Of a DNA stretch of 64,000 bases, positions 45,901 to 55,190 are shown piece after piece (position 1 is the stretch's first letter; every line of letters starts with the position of its first letter). The position numbers and the translations under genes were made by a program. The notes under the pieces were generated by a model, which was given only the letters and a program-made list of their open reading frames with translations, had not been told where the DNA came from and ran no database searches. The stretch is from positions 248,001 to 312,000 of the forward strand of contig CAZICM010000003.1 of the NCBI GenBank assembly GCA_964537685.1, given 5' to 3'. Source of the stretch: CAZICM01 sp964537685 (lineage in GTDB: Bacteria > Myxococcota_A > Polyangia > Polyangiales > Polyangiaceae).

Positions 45901-48900
45901 AAGTGCTCAACGCCTTACGGCATCACAGCTATCTACATTCTTTTCTTGCCCCCCCCTTCGTCGCAAACGTACAATGTGCTCAACGCCTTACGGCATCACA
46001 GCTATCTACATGCGTGCCTGGAGTGCGGCATTCAGTTGATGGACAGTGCTCAACGCCTTACGGCATCACAGCTATCTACATTACCTGTCCTTATGACGCC
46101 TGAACCCCTAAAAACAGTGCTCAACGCCTTACGGCATCACAGCTATCTACATGCGGTCAGCGCGGCTGGCTCCGCTAAAAAGCTTTCAAGTGCTCAACGC
46201 CTTACGGCATCACAGCTATCTACATCCTATGCGAGGGCGGCATCTAAAAGCGGCATTAAGTGCTCAACGCCTTACGGCATCACAGCTATCTACATTGATG
46301 GTTCGCGCGGTCACACGCACGCCCACAACGTGCTCAACGCCTTACGGCATCACAGCTATCTACATTCCTGTCGGCTCAAATGTCGGCCTTCCAACAATTG
46401 GGTGCTCAACGCCTTACGGCATCACAGCTATCTACATGAAGCATCACATTGTCGGCTGCTCTATCCGCCAGTGCTCAACGCCTTACGGCATCACAGCTAT
46501 CTACATCGAAGCGACGGCTCGCTGCAAAACCGATTGTTTTTGTGCTCAACGCCTTACGGCATCACAGCTATCTACATCCGCCAGAGGGGCTCTCCAGACG
46601 GCGCGAAGGAGTGCTCAACGCCTTACGGCATCACAGCTATCTACATATCGAACCCCATCCTTAACCATTCAGCGGTTTAGAGTGCTCAACGCCTTACGGC
46701 ATCACAGCTATCTACATAGTGTAATTGACCCTTCCACATTTAGTGGTAGTCTTCGTGCTCAACGCCTTACGGCATCACAGCTATCTACATAAAAGCATAG
46801 CCCGGAAGAGTGGGGTGATCTTGTGTGCTCAACGCCTTACGGCATCACAGCTATCTACATCCCTTATCTGCGTTGTTAACGCACTATATGGGTTCACGTG
46901 CTCAACGCCTTACGGCATCACAGCTATCTACATTGTCTCACGTTAATTTCCAAGTTGTTTGTAAGTGGTGCTCAACGCCTTACGGCATCACAGCTATCTA
47001 CATGCGCGCGTCTTCCTGTAATCATCCACACTCATCCTAGTGCTCAACGCCTTACGGCATCACAGCTATCTACATTCAACACGTTCAGTCAGGACGTTTA
47101 TGAGTCTCCGTGCTCAACGCCTTACGGCATCACAGCTATCTACATATTGCGACCGGCGAAGAGCCCGCCCGAGCGGGATGGCGTGCTCAACGCCTTACGG
47201 CATCACAGCTATCTACATCCCGTGGGGGGCGTGGCTCGCTTTCGCCGAGAGGTGCTCAACGCCTTACGGCATCACAGCTATCTACATATAGGCTCGTCAA
47301 ACCCCCAGGAGGTCTTGAGGAATCGTGCTCAACGCCTTACGGCATCACAGCTATCTACATTTCGATCCATTGGTGACCGCAACGCAGGCACCGTTGTGCT
47401 CAACGCCTTACGGCATCACAGCTATCTACATATCAGCGCAAGCGCTATCAGCTTCTCGGTTTTGCCGTGCTCAACGCCTTACGGCATCACAGCTATCTAC
47501 ATGGAAGGGATTTTGCGAGGGCGTGGCGGATTTGAGTCAGTGCTCAACGCCTTACGGCATCACAGCTATCTACATTTGACCTGAAAGCGTCGCGGATGGA
47601 AAACGATGAGTGCTCAACGCCTTACGGCATCACAGCTATCTACATTCGCAGGGCCGCGTTGTACGCGTCCCCCGTCAGTTGGTGCTCAACGCCTTACGGC
47701 ATCACAGCTATCTACATATCGAAGAAGTCTCCGGCCCATGCTGCGATTTGATGTGCTCAACGCCTTACGGCATCACAGCTATCTACATGACGAAAGCGCG
47801 ATCGCTCAAAACACGGTGCATTACGTGCTCAACGCCTTACGGCATCACAGCTATCTACATAAGAAGAAACCCAACCAAGTTCGTGGGGGTGGTTTAAGTG
47901 CTCAACGCCTTACGGCATCACAGCTATCTACATAGATCTGCGAATACTGGTCCGTGGAGACCTCCACGGAGTGCTCAACGCCTTACGGCATCACAGCTAT
48001 CTACATTCGCAGGGCCGCGTTGTACGCGTCCCCCGTCAGTTGGTGCTCAACGCCTTACGGCATCACAGCTATCTACATGACGGCACGCTTTGCCATCTTC
48101 GGCGCATTCATTGAGTGCTCAACGCCTTACGGCATCACAGCTATCTACATTTGTGCTCTTTTGGTCGTTCTTAGACCTCATCAGTGCTCAACGCCTTACG
48201 GCATCACAGCTATCTACATGGTAGTGTCTGCATTTGGTAGCCATGGATTCGCGTACGTGCTCAACGCCTTACGGCATCACAGCTATCTACATTTAATTTG
48301 AATCAAGAGATCTGGAGATAAGAACGTGCTCAACGCCTTACGGCATCACAGCTATCTACATACGTCGGATACACAAGATGCACGGAATCTTGACAAAAGT
48401 GCTCAACGCCTTACGGCATCACAGCTATCTACATGCAAAGCGCCCATCTTACCGGGCTTCTATTCCAGGTGCTCAACGCCTTACGGCATCACAGCTATCT
48501 ACATCCGTTGTCTGCCGATTCGGCGGGCAATTTCAATCGTGCTCAACGCCTTACGGCATCACAGCTATCTACATGAGCTGCCACGCGAGATGATGACACC
48601 GGCTGTAACGTGCTCAACGCCTTACGGCATCACAGCTATCTACATAAATGCCTATTGGTGCGGCCGTGTTGATCGGGCTGATGTGCTCAACGCCTTACGG
48701 CATCACAGCTATCTACATCTAACAATACGGGACACGCAGGCAAATTTTGCCTGATGTGCTCAACGCCTTACGGCATCACAGCTATCTACATAGGGGCACC
48801 CAAAGCTTAATCAAAGCCACGAAATTGCGTGCTCAACGCCTTACGGCATCACAGCTATCTACATTCAAATCGCGATAGCGCTGCACCACAGCGACAAGTG

Positions 48901-49581
48901 CTCAACGCCTTACGGCATCACAGCTATCTACATCTCGCACGCAACCCACCTCGCGCCACACCCTGGCGCCGTGCTCAACGCCTTACGGCATCACAGCTAT
49001 CTACATTCTTCAACGGGCACAACGCCCGCGAAGGAAAGGGTAAGTGCTCAACGCCTTACGGCATCACAGCTATCTACATCAAAGTCCTTCGATCGTCAAT
49101 ACGTGCTCGGCTGCTAGTGCTCAACGCCTTACGGCATCACAGCTATCTACATCAAGATTCGCGCAGTGGAGAGCAGTAATTTCAAACAGTGCTCAACGCC
49201 TTACGGCATCACAGCTATCTACATTTTGTGTTGGCGATTGGCTGAAAAAATTCGTTGCTGTGCTCAACGCCTTACGGCATCACAGCTATCTACATCTGAG
49301 TCCGCTGGCTGATTTTTTGACGTTGTGATGTGCTCAACGCCTTACGGCATCACAGCTATCTACATGCTGCGCTGGAGGCGCCGATGGTCGATCGCCCCCT
49401 TGTGCTCAACGCCTTACGGCATCACAGCTATCTACATCCATGCCCAGACGTTGTTGGCGTCCCCGCACCAGTGTGCTCAACGCCTTACGGCATCACAGCT
49501 ATCTACATCCGCGGAGCGCGAAGCGCGTCCCGTGGGCGTCGATTAGTGCTCAACGCCTTACGGCATCACAGCTATCTACAT
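42970..49581 (-). CRISPR. CRISPR array 2: 93 repeats of 36 bp
   Basis: Repeats read GTGCTCAACGCC...ATCTACAT on the plus strand. They are the same as array 1 except at repeat positions 32 (T for A) and 36 (T for G). I count 93 repeats and 92 spacers of 33-39 bp, with no degenerate repeat noticed. The leader is on the right, so transcription is leftward. The two variant bases then fall in the 5' part of the repeat, outside the hairpin and 8-nt handle, so the same Cas6 should process both arrays. One 36-bp spacer occurs twice (47646-47681 and 48007-48042). This is a large, apparently well maintained array. Confidence 0.98.
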
Positions 49582-49833
49582 AGCCTCCTTCCAAACCCCT
49601 GAAATCACTCCACAAATAAAACCAGTTTTCAAGCACCTCCCTCTGCCCATCGCGCCCACCACAAAAACACATCCCAAATCCCCTCGTCAACATCTTTTTT
49701 CCCCTTCATTTTGAGACACTTCGTCCACCTTTCAAGCACCTCCTCCCACCGCTTTTTCACCCTTCTCCCAATCATTTCAACCTGTTAACCCCTTTTTCCG
49801 CTCCGCTCTCGCCAAACGCCCAGAGGTGCTTGA
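49582..49833 (-). promoter_or_regulatory. Leader of CRISPR array 2
   Basis: Homologous to leader 1 over about 250 bp. TCAAGCACCTCC at 49629-49640 and 49732-49743 and the inverted GAGGTGCTTGA at 49823-49833 have nearly the same spacing as in leader 1, and the first is again about 47 bases from the repeat. Expected to contain the pre-crRNA promoter and the site recognised during spacer integration. Transcription is leftward. Confidence 0.85.
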
Positions 49834-49879
49834 ATGCCGTCCTCCCCTATGGACCTCCTCCCCCGCTCCCCTCGTCCAA

Positions 49880-50190
49880 CCCCATCGCCCTTTCTTCTCT
49901 CTCGTCCGCTTTTTTTTTCTTGACAGCTNNNNNNNNNNNNNNNNNNNNNNNNNNNNNNNNNNNNNNNNNNNNNNNNNNNNNNNNNNNNNNNNNNNNNNNN
50001 NNNNNNNNNNNNNNNNNNNNNNNNNNNNCGCCTTTCGTGTGCGCTCCCCTCCCGTCAATCCTTCGCGGCGCGCTGCTCTCCTAACGCCTATCGCTCTTTC
50101 TTCTCCCTCGTCCGCTTTTTTTTCTTGACAGGTCGCCTTTCGTGTGCGCTCCCCTCCCGTCAATCCTTCGCGGCGCGCTGCTCTCCTATG
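49880..50190. repeat. About 105-bp tandem repeat upstream of leader 2, containing an assembly gap
   Basis: CGCCTTTCGTGTGCGCTCCC begins at 50029 and again at 50134 (period 105). The stretch before the gap (CGTCCGCTTTTTTTTCTTGACAG) matches the end of the unit. At least two and a half copies exist, and the collapsed repeat explains the N run. Not evidently coding. Confidence 0.75.
49929..50028. other. Assembly gap (100 Ns) in the tandem repeat
   Basis: Exactly 100 Ns between copies of the 105-bp unit, so copy number and true length are unknown. Confidence 1.
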
Positions 50191-50224
50191 CCCGCTCTGC
50201 ACGCTTTTGCTCCGCTCTCCGCGT

Positions 50225-50460
50225 ACCATGCCCGATGTCCATGGACCTTCGCGTGTGGCCGGGCGCGCCGCGCCTGTCGTCCATGTTCCACTCTCGCACG
50301 CCATCCGCGATGCGCTCACCATCCATGGACCTTGCGCTCTTTCCATCCGCGATGCGCTCACCATCCATGGACCTTTGCGCTTCTCCCATCCGCGATGCGC
50401 TCACCGTCCATGGACCTTGCGCTCTTCTCTCGCGCGATGCTGCCGCCGTCCATGGACCAA
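50225..50460. repeat. Degenerate 42-43-bp tandem repeat with TCCATGGACC core
   Basis: Units starting CCATCCGCGATGCGCTCACC lie at 50301, 50343 and 50386, with decayed copies on both sides. Each unit contains the palindrome TCCATGGA. The remaining DNA up to the coiled-coil gene (50460-50567) is unremarkable. Reading frames through this region are artefacts of the repeat. Confidence 0.75.
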
Positions 50461-50567
50461 AAAAATGTCGCGCACGCTCCGCGCTCCCGGTCCTTGGATT
50501 TCCAGCGCATCCCGCCCGCGCTTCAATCGTTAGCCATGGACAGATGCTCTGTCGCGCGCCTTGTGCG

Positions 50568-51446
50568 CTATTTGGACAGCTTTTGCGTCAGTTCAGCCTC
50601 ACGCTGCTCAATCTCTTGCTTCATCTTCGCCAATTCCGCGAGCTCTTCCTGCACCTCTTGCGCTATGGCCAGCTCCCGTTCCTTCTCTTTTTGAGCCTTC
50701 GCTTCCTGCAACTTCACTTGTATCGCCAAGAGCCGCGCCTTTTCCTTCTCCACCCGCGAAAGCGCCTCCGCCACGCTCGTCAATGTGTGCTCCCGGGTCC
50801 GCGTCTCCTGCAGGAAAAATGAATCTTCCCAGTCCGATGGCAAATGCAATTGGGGATTCGAAAGCTTGATCTGTTCCAGTTCCGCCCAAAGCGCTTTTCG
50901 AATGGAATTGGCTGTGTCCACCAGGTTTTTCTTGTCGCCCAACAACGTAAAATCCGAAAGCCGCTGTTCGCATTGCGCCTTGTTTTCCTCGGCTGTGTCG
51001 CATTGGCTAATCAGTGCAGCGAGCGCGGTGCCTTGGGTTTTAATATTGTCGTTGTCGATCTTAGAAAGTGTCTCGGGCCATACGCGCATTTCATCGAGCT
51101 GTATGCCAAGGATGGGTTTGCGCTGATCCGATGGTTTTTGGTTTTGGGTGAGGTTTTTGATAAGCGGCGAGTTGCGTTTATTGCCTTCATGGGCAAGCAC
51201 CAACGCGATGATGCGGGCATGGGAAATATCGAGTTCAATATTCAAATATTCGACTTGGGCCTCCGCTTCGGTTTGAGCGTCTTCCAAGCTGCGTTCTTTG
51301 ATTTCCGTGCTGTCGCAGAGCGGAAATAGAGGATCGAGCTTGGATGTCAGCGCTTGGGTGAGAGGCTGGGCGTTTAGGCGGGTTTTGGTAAACACGCTGT
51401 GATGCCGGATGGTTTTGCTGGGTGTGTTGATGGCAAAGGATCGCAT
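50568..51446 (-). CDS. Unknown coiled-coil protein between leader 2 and cas2
   Basis: 292 residues, helical. The C-terminal 110 residues are a strong charged coiled coil (EKEKARLLAIQVKLQEAKAQ and onwards). The N-terminus RSFAINTPSKTIRHHSVFTK is basic. No signal peptide, membrane segment or catalytic motif. It is on the cas-operon strand, 65 bp after the cas2 stop, so it may be the last gene of that transcript. It occupies the same place relative to leader 2 as the unknown gene at 29339-30157 does to leader 1. Not recognised. Confidence 0.7.
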   Translation of the reverse strand: MRSFAINTPSKTIRHHSVFTKTRLNAQPLTQALTSKLDPLFPLCDSTEIKERSLEDAQTEAEAQVEYLNIELDISHARIIALVLAHEGNKRNSPLIKNLTQNQKPSDQRKPILGIQLDEMRVWPETLSKIDNDNIKTQGTALAALISQCDTAEENKAQCEQRLSDFTLLGDKKNLVDTANSIRKALWAELEQIKLSNPQLHLPSDWEDSFFLQETRTREHTLTSVAEALSRVEKEKARLLAIQVKLQEAKAQKEKERELAIAQEVQEELAELAKMKQEIEQREAELTQKLSK

Positions 51447-51511
51447 GGCGCCGCATTAGGCGAAGTGTGCCAGGGATGCAAGATCTTTTGCATGAGGCAC
51501 ACGCGCGCGCT

Positions 51512-51805
51512 CTAAATCACCTTGAATGTCTCATCCACCATCTCCCATTGTCCGGGTTTGTTCTTCGCTTCGATGCGCGCAACACATCCATCGCACAGTC
51601 CAACATATAAAACACTGTCCTCGTCCGTTACAAAACACTCCAGTTCAAAGCGCATTTTTTCCAATTGCCGCGCCGTCAGGCGGCAGCGGAAAATCGAATA
51701 CTGAATGCGATGCCCATAGCCCTTCAGATGCTTGTACACCTTCCTCCACCGCTTGGGATCGCGGATATCGTAGGCCACCAAATACCAAAGTTTTGCCTCC
51801 GCCAT
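51512..51805 (-). CDS. cas2: CRISPR adaptation protein Cas2
   Basis: 97 residues. WYLVAYDIRDPKRWRKVYKH is the Cas2 start with the conserved Asp (YDI). RIQYSIFRCRLT is the second family block (Q-x-S-V/I-F). Cas2 dimerises and bridges two Cas1 dimers during spacer integration. It lies 14 bp after cas4/cas1 on the same strand. The only cas2 in the window, so it probably serves both arrays. Confidence 0.95.
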   Translation of the reverse strand: MAEAKLWYLVAYDIRDPKRWRKVYKHLKGYGHRIQYSIFRCRLTARQLEKMRFELECFVTDEDSVLYVGLCDGCVARIEAKNKPGQWEMVDETFKVI

Positions 51806-51819
51806 GGTTCTTCCCTCCC

Positions 51820-53475
51820 TCAGCGCAGCCTAAACTTTGCAAACAACCCAGGCGCTCCAGACCACTCTTTTTCAAGCAGCCGGACTTCCAGTTCCAACAG
51901 CCTCGCGTAGGTCAGCGAATAGCCCACCACCGAGTGTTTCCAGGATTCCGCCTTGCGCCGCTCATACAGCTCAATCAGCTTCTTTTTGCCTGTATCGCTT
52001 AGCCATACCTTGGGCGCCGTCACCACAAAATCCTCGTCCGCGTTCCATTGTCCGCGGTTGATCGACGCAAGCAGCGGCATATCGATCAGCGGCACCCGAA
52101 AGAGCTCCATCATGTCCATCGACAGCGGCGGCGCGCTGCTTCGGGGCGTGTGATAAAAGCCCAGCGCAGGCTCCAGTCCAACCGCCAAAATAGCCGCTCC
52201 CACGTCCGCCGAGAGCAGCGTGTAGCCATAGCCCAGAAGCGCGCTGACCCGATCGCGCGGAGGCCGCCGCGTCCTGTGCGCATAGTGAAGCCGTTCATCG
52301 ATCGATGGGTTAATCAACCCTTGCCATGCCGAAAAATATTGAGCCGCCGCCGCGCCTTCATGGCCTAAAAGCTGCGCCGTGTCTTGTGCGTGCGCCGCTT
52401 GTTCCAAGCCCCAGCGCATGCCGTTTACCGCTTGTTCAAGATCTGGAGATCGCTCTTTGTTGCGCGTTGCGCGAAGCACAAAACGAAGCTGTCCAGATAC
52501 TTTCGCCATCACCAGCCGCTTCGCCAATTCAAGGCGTTTGGCTTCGTCGCACAGCGCTCTGTATTGGCGGATTCTGCGCTGCACTTGACCGGCTCCCGAG
52601 CTCAAGGTGCCTATCAATCGGCCGCCTCCGCTCAGCCATGAAACGGCGATATCTTGCGCGGCGCACAATTGCAGCGCTTGCGTCGTAATTTGAGGCGAAC
52701 CATGAAGAAGCACATGCTTTACGTCATGCGTGGGCATCGAGCTTTTGGTGCCATCGGACGCGATCATCACAAGCTCGTTTCCGCTCTTGGAAATGCGGGT
52801 TCCATAAGCGGTAACATGAAGGGCGCTTCGCTCATCATCGGCGGGAGCAAAGCGGGGAAGTTCATGTTCGGGCGACTCGGCGAGCCGTTCTTCCTCGGGC
52901 AGGCAAACGGGAGCGAGCGAACAGCGGGCGCATAGCCTTTCATTGGTGGTCACGGGAGGCCGTTCCGCCTGATTTGAAAGCTCGCGGGCGCGCTCGATGG
53001 AACGCATCACATCGGCGCGAAGGTTATCGTCGATGGGCACGATGACGGTGACACCATCCGCGTGATAGCGAATCCGGCCTTCGCTGACGGTGGTGTTCAG
53101 CGATTCTGAAATCAGCATCGCATAGGCGCCCACCTGAATGCGATCGCTGGGCCAGGCTTTGGGCTGTTTTTGATCGTCGCGCATACAGCGGCCGCGTTTA
53201 TGTTCGTAGGCGATCCAAGCCCCATCGCGGCGGCGCAGCGCATCGACTTTACCATGAAGGCCCAGCCCTTCGCTGTGAAGCTGAAGTTCTTCGAGAGAGC
53301 CATCGGCAGCTTGTTCGAGATCGCGATGAAGCTTGCGGCCCGCAAAGACGGCGGCATCGGCGACCTCGATTTGTTCTACTTCTTCCAAGTAGAAGAGGCG
53401 TTCGCAGTAATTGAGCGAATGCAAGCCCATGACGCGCAGCGGCGGGGCCTGCGGGAGAGGTGAATTCGTTTGCAT
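51820..53475 (-). CDS. cas4-cas1: Cas4-Cas1 fusion (prespacer processing and integration)
   Basis: The first 210 residues are Cas4: SLNYCERLFYLEEVE holds the first Fe-S cysteine, LHGKVDALRRRDGAW and IAYEHKRG carry the RecB-like D...ExK site, and LCARCSLAPVC has the remaining three cysteines. The rest is Cas1: GHEGAAAAQYF (catalytic Glu), GFYHTPR (His) and SMDMMELFRVPLID (Asp), all intact. Cas4 trims and orients prespacers by PAM, and Cas1 with Cas2 inserts them at the leader. The fusion is known from type I-G and MYXAN-like loci. 63 bp separate it from cas5. Confidence 0.95.
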   Translation of the reverse strand: MQTNSPLPQAPPLRVMGLHSLNYCERLFYLEEVEQIEVADAAVFAGRKLHRDLEQAADGSLEELQLHSEGLGLHGKVDALRRRDGAWIAYEHKRGRCMRDDQKQPKAWPSDRIQVGAYAMLISESLNTTVSEGRIRYHADGVTVIVPIDDNLRADVMRSIERARELSNQAERPPVTTNERLCARCSLAPVCLPEEERLAESPEHELPRFAPADDERSALHVTAYGTRISKSGNELVMIASDGTKSSMPTHDVKHVLLHGSPQITTQALQLCAAQDIAVSWLSGGGRLIGTLSSGAGQVQRRIRQYRALCDEAKRLELAKRLVMAKVSGQLRFVLRATRNKERSPDLEQAVNGMRWGLEQAAHAQDTAQLLGHEGAAAAQYFSAWQGLINPSIDERLHYAHRTRRPPRDRVSALLGYGYTLLSADVGAAILAVGLEPALGFYHTPRSSAPPLSMDMMELFRVPLIDMPLLASINRGQWNADEDFVVTAPKVWLSDTGKKKLIELYERRKAESWKHSVVGYSLTYARLLELEVRLLEKEWSGAPGLFAKFRLR

Positions 53476-53538
53476 GTCATGGGGCTGTAAATGGATTTTC
53501 TGGATGCGTCAATCCTGCCCGCTGGAATGGGGGAGATA

Positions 53539-54186
53539 TTAGCGAGGATCAACGATGCGTGTAAATCGTTCAGGGCTGGGTGGAGCTTTGATTTCGCCGG
53601 GCTCCTCAATTTCATAACGCTGCCATCGCGTATGTATGGCCCCCACATGGTCTACCCAGACGGGTAAGTCTATCGAGCCATTGGCCTTCGGGCTAAGCCA
53701 TTGCCACTTCCCAGCCGGAGGAATTTTGGCGATTTCAATCGTATCGACGGCGTCATCACTGCAACCTAGGCAAAGCACACCCGTTCGCTCAATGCTCTCC
53801 GGGAATTCGAGAGCATTTGTTATTCGCTCTTCAAGGCGGGAGGCGCTTTGCTTGGCTTTTGTTCCCTGCTCCGCTGTGCTGTCAATCCAGCAAAGAAACT
53901 GAAGATCGCTCAAAGTCGCTATATAATCAGGTACCAGGCCCTTCTTTGTGGGGACTCCATACTTGAATCGGCTTAGTTTACGCAAGGTTGTTGAGACCTT
54001 GGGCAAATTGGCATAGGCAAATGCCAATCCTACGCCCGCATGAGCCGAACGAAGGCGCTCGCCGACGAGGGAAAGCAGCATCCCATACACCGTTGCGGGT
54101 GGTGGTAGGGGATAGGTTTCAGCAAATGAACGTGCATAGGATTTCCGAAAGCTCGCGTAGGGTACTTCAACGCGAATAGCTATCAT
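53539..54186 (-). CDS. cas5: Type I-MYXAN Cas5 (DevS-like)
   Basis: 215 residues. The start IAIRVEVPYASFRKSYARSF followed by TYPLPPPATVYGMLLSLVGE is the Cas5 RAMP N-terminus with the P-P-x-T-x-x-G-x-L block, matching DevS of Myxococcus. Cas5 binds the 5' handle of crRNA in Cascade. The start overlaps the cas7 stop (ATGA). The only Cas5-type subunit in the type I operon. Confidence 0.9.
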   Translation of the reverse strand: MIAIRVEVPYASFRKSYARSFAETYPLPPPATVYGMLLSLVGERLRSAHAGVGLAFAYANLPKVSTTLRKLSRFKYGVPTKKGLVPDYIATLSDLQFLCWIDSTAEQGTKAKQSASRLEERITNALEFPESIERTGVLCLGCSDDAVDTIEIAKIPPAGKWQWLSPKANGSIDLPVWVDHVGAIHTRWQRYEIEEPGEIKAPPSPERFTRIVDPR

Positions 54187-55190
54187 GCCTTCGCTCCCTT
54201 TGGTCCCACCGCAGCATAGGGGCCTCCCAGCTTCCCAATGCGCGTGCGGGCTTCCCGGATGGCAGCGTCAACGCCGGGGAGAACAGTTACACCCAACGCT
54301 TTTAGTTTTTCTCCATGTACCGTATTGGCGATGGCACCTCCAACAATCAGTTCAGACGCGGGAAGGTCACCGCTTTCCAACCGTTGAATCAGCCGATCGA
54401 TATGAAATCCGCGGGTCGCGCTGTCGTGCTCGAAACAATTCTGGATACGCGATGAATGTGCAGAGGTGAAACGCAGCACAATCGATTCAGGCGAAAAATC
54501 ATAGGAAAACCGAGCATGGTTTCCAGCGACATGCGGGGGATCGGCAATGGCGTCCAGCAGATGCCCGATATGCTCTTTGTGAATGACATCGCCTAAGTTA
54601 AGGCCAAATGAATATTGATATTCTGTCGTGTGCATTTCTGCATTGTAGAGAGATAGCTTTCCCTTGGCTTTTTCGCCGCTTACTGCGTTGAAGGACAGCT
54701 CGCCCCGGTATGGCCGCAAGGAAATCGCCCTGCCGACGGCCAAGGGGCTGGGGCGTTTGGTCACTTTGCCTTGGGGCTTGTCTTTGGATCTGCCTTTGCC
54801 CTTGGATGGTTTTGGACTCGTTCCAGACGTTTCTGTATCCTCGCCATCGGTGGCGTCTTCGTTTTCCCTTTCACTTGCTGCGGCTTTGGCATTCATGAAG
54901 CCCATCAGGTCGTCGTCAATGCGCACCTGCCCTTTAGGGTCGAAATAGGCCCATTCTTCATCGGCATATTTTAGCTTTTCATCAACGTAGGTCCGATTGG
55001 GGTTTAAATTCTCAAGCTGAAAGCGATATCGGAGTGCAAAGCGAATGGCTTCGGCGGATACCGTTGTATGAAGGTCATCATAGTGAAACACCTTCTGAAG
55101 CGTGGTGGTATTGCCCATATTGTCACCGCGGTTATTGGCGGCAACGGCCTCGCCCGTGAGAATGGTCCCGTAAATATAATGTGTGCTCAT
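54183..55190 (-). CDS. cas7: Type I-MYXAN Cas7 backbone protein (DevR-like)
   Basis: 335 residues. MSTHYIYGTILTGEAVAANN and the block LAVGRAISLRPYRGELSFNA fit the DevR/Cas7 family, and HARFSYDFSPESIVLRFT is a core RAMP segment. Cas7 forms the helical Cascade backbone on crRNA. Residues about 107-150 are a low-complexity acidic-then-basic insertion (DATDGEDTETSGTSPKPSKG, then Lys-rich), probably a flexible loop. ATGA overlaps on both sides couple it to cas8 and cas5. In Myxococcus xanthus the homologue also affects sporulation (knowledge); no sign of that here. Confidence 0.92.
   Translation of the reverse strand: MSTHYIYGTILTGEAVAANNRGDNMGNTTTLQKVFHYDDLHTTVSAEAIRFALRYRFQLENLNPNRTYVDEKLKYADEEWAYFDPKGQVRIDDDLMGFMNAKAAASERENEDATDGEDTETSGTSPKPSKGKGRSKDKPQGKVTKRPSPLAVGRAISLRPYRGELSFNAVSGEKAKGKLSLYNAEMHTTEYQYSFGLNLGDVIHKEHIGHLLDAIADPPHVAGNHARFSYDFSPESIVLRFTSAHSSRIQNCFEHDSATRGFHIDRLIQRLESGDLPASELIVGGAIANTVHGEKLKALGVTVLPGVDAAIREARTRIGKLGGPYAAVGPKGAKA

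Noticed and set aside
42968..49602. Long plus-strand frames repeating LNALRHHSYLH and similar
   Set aside because: Same artefact in array 2.
49777..50364. Minus-strand frame with repeated MVSASRM-type peptides
   Set aside because: It runs through the N gap and the tandem repeats; the repeat period of 42-43 bp does not keep frame and no domain is seen.
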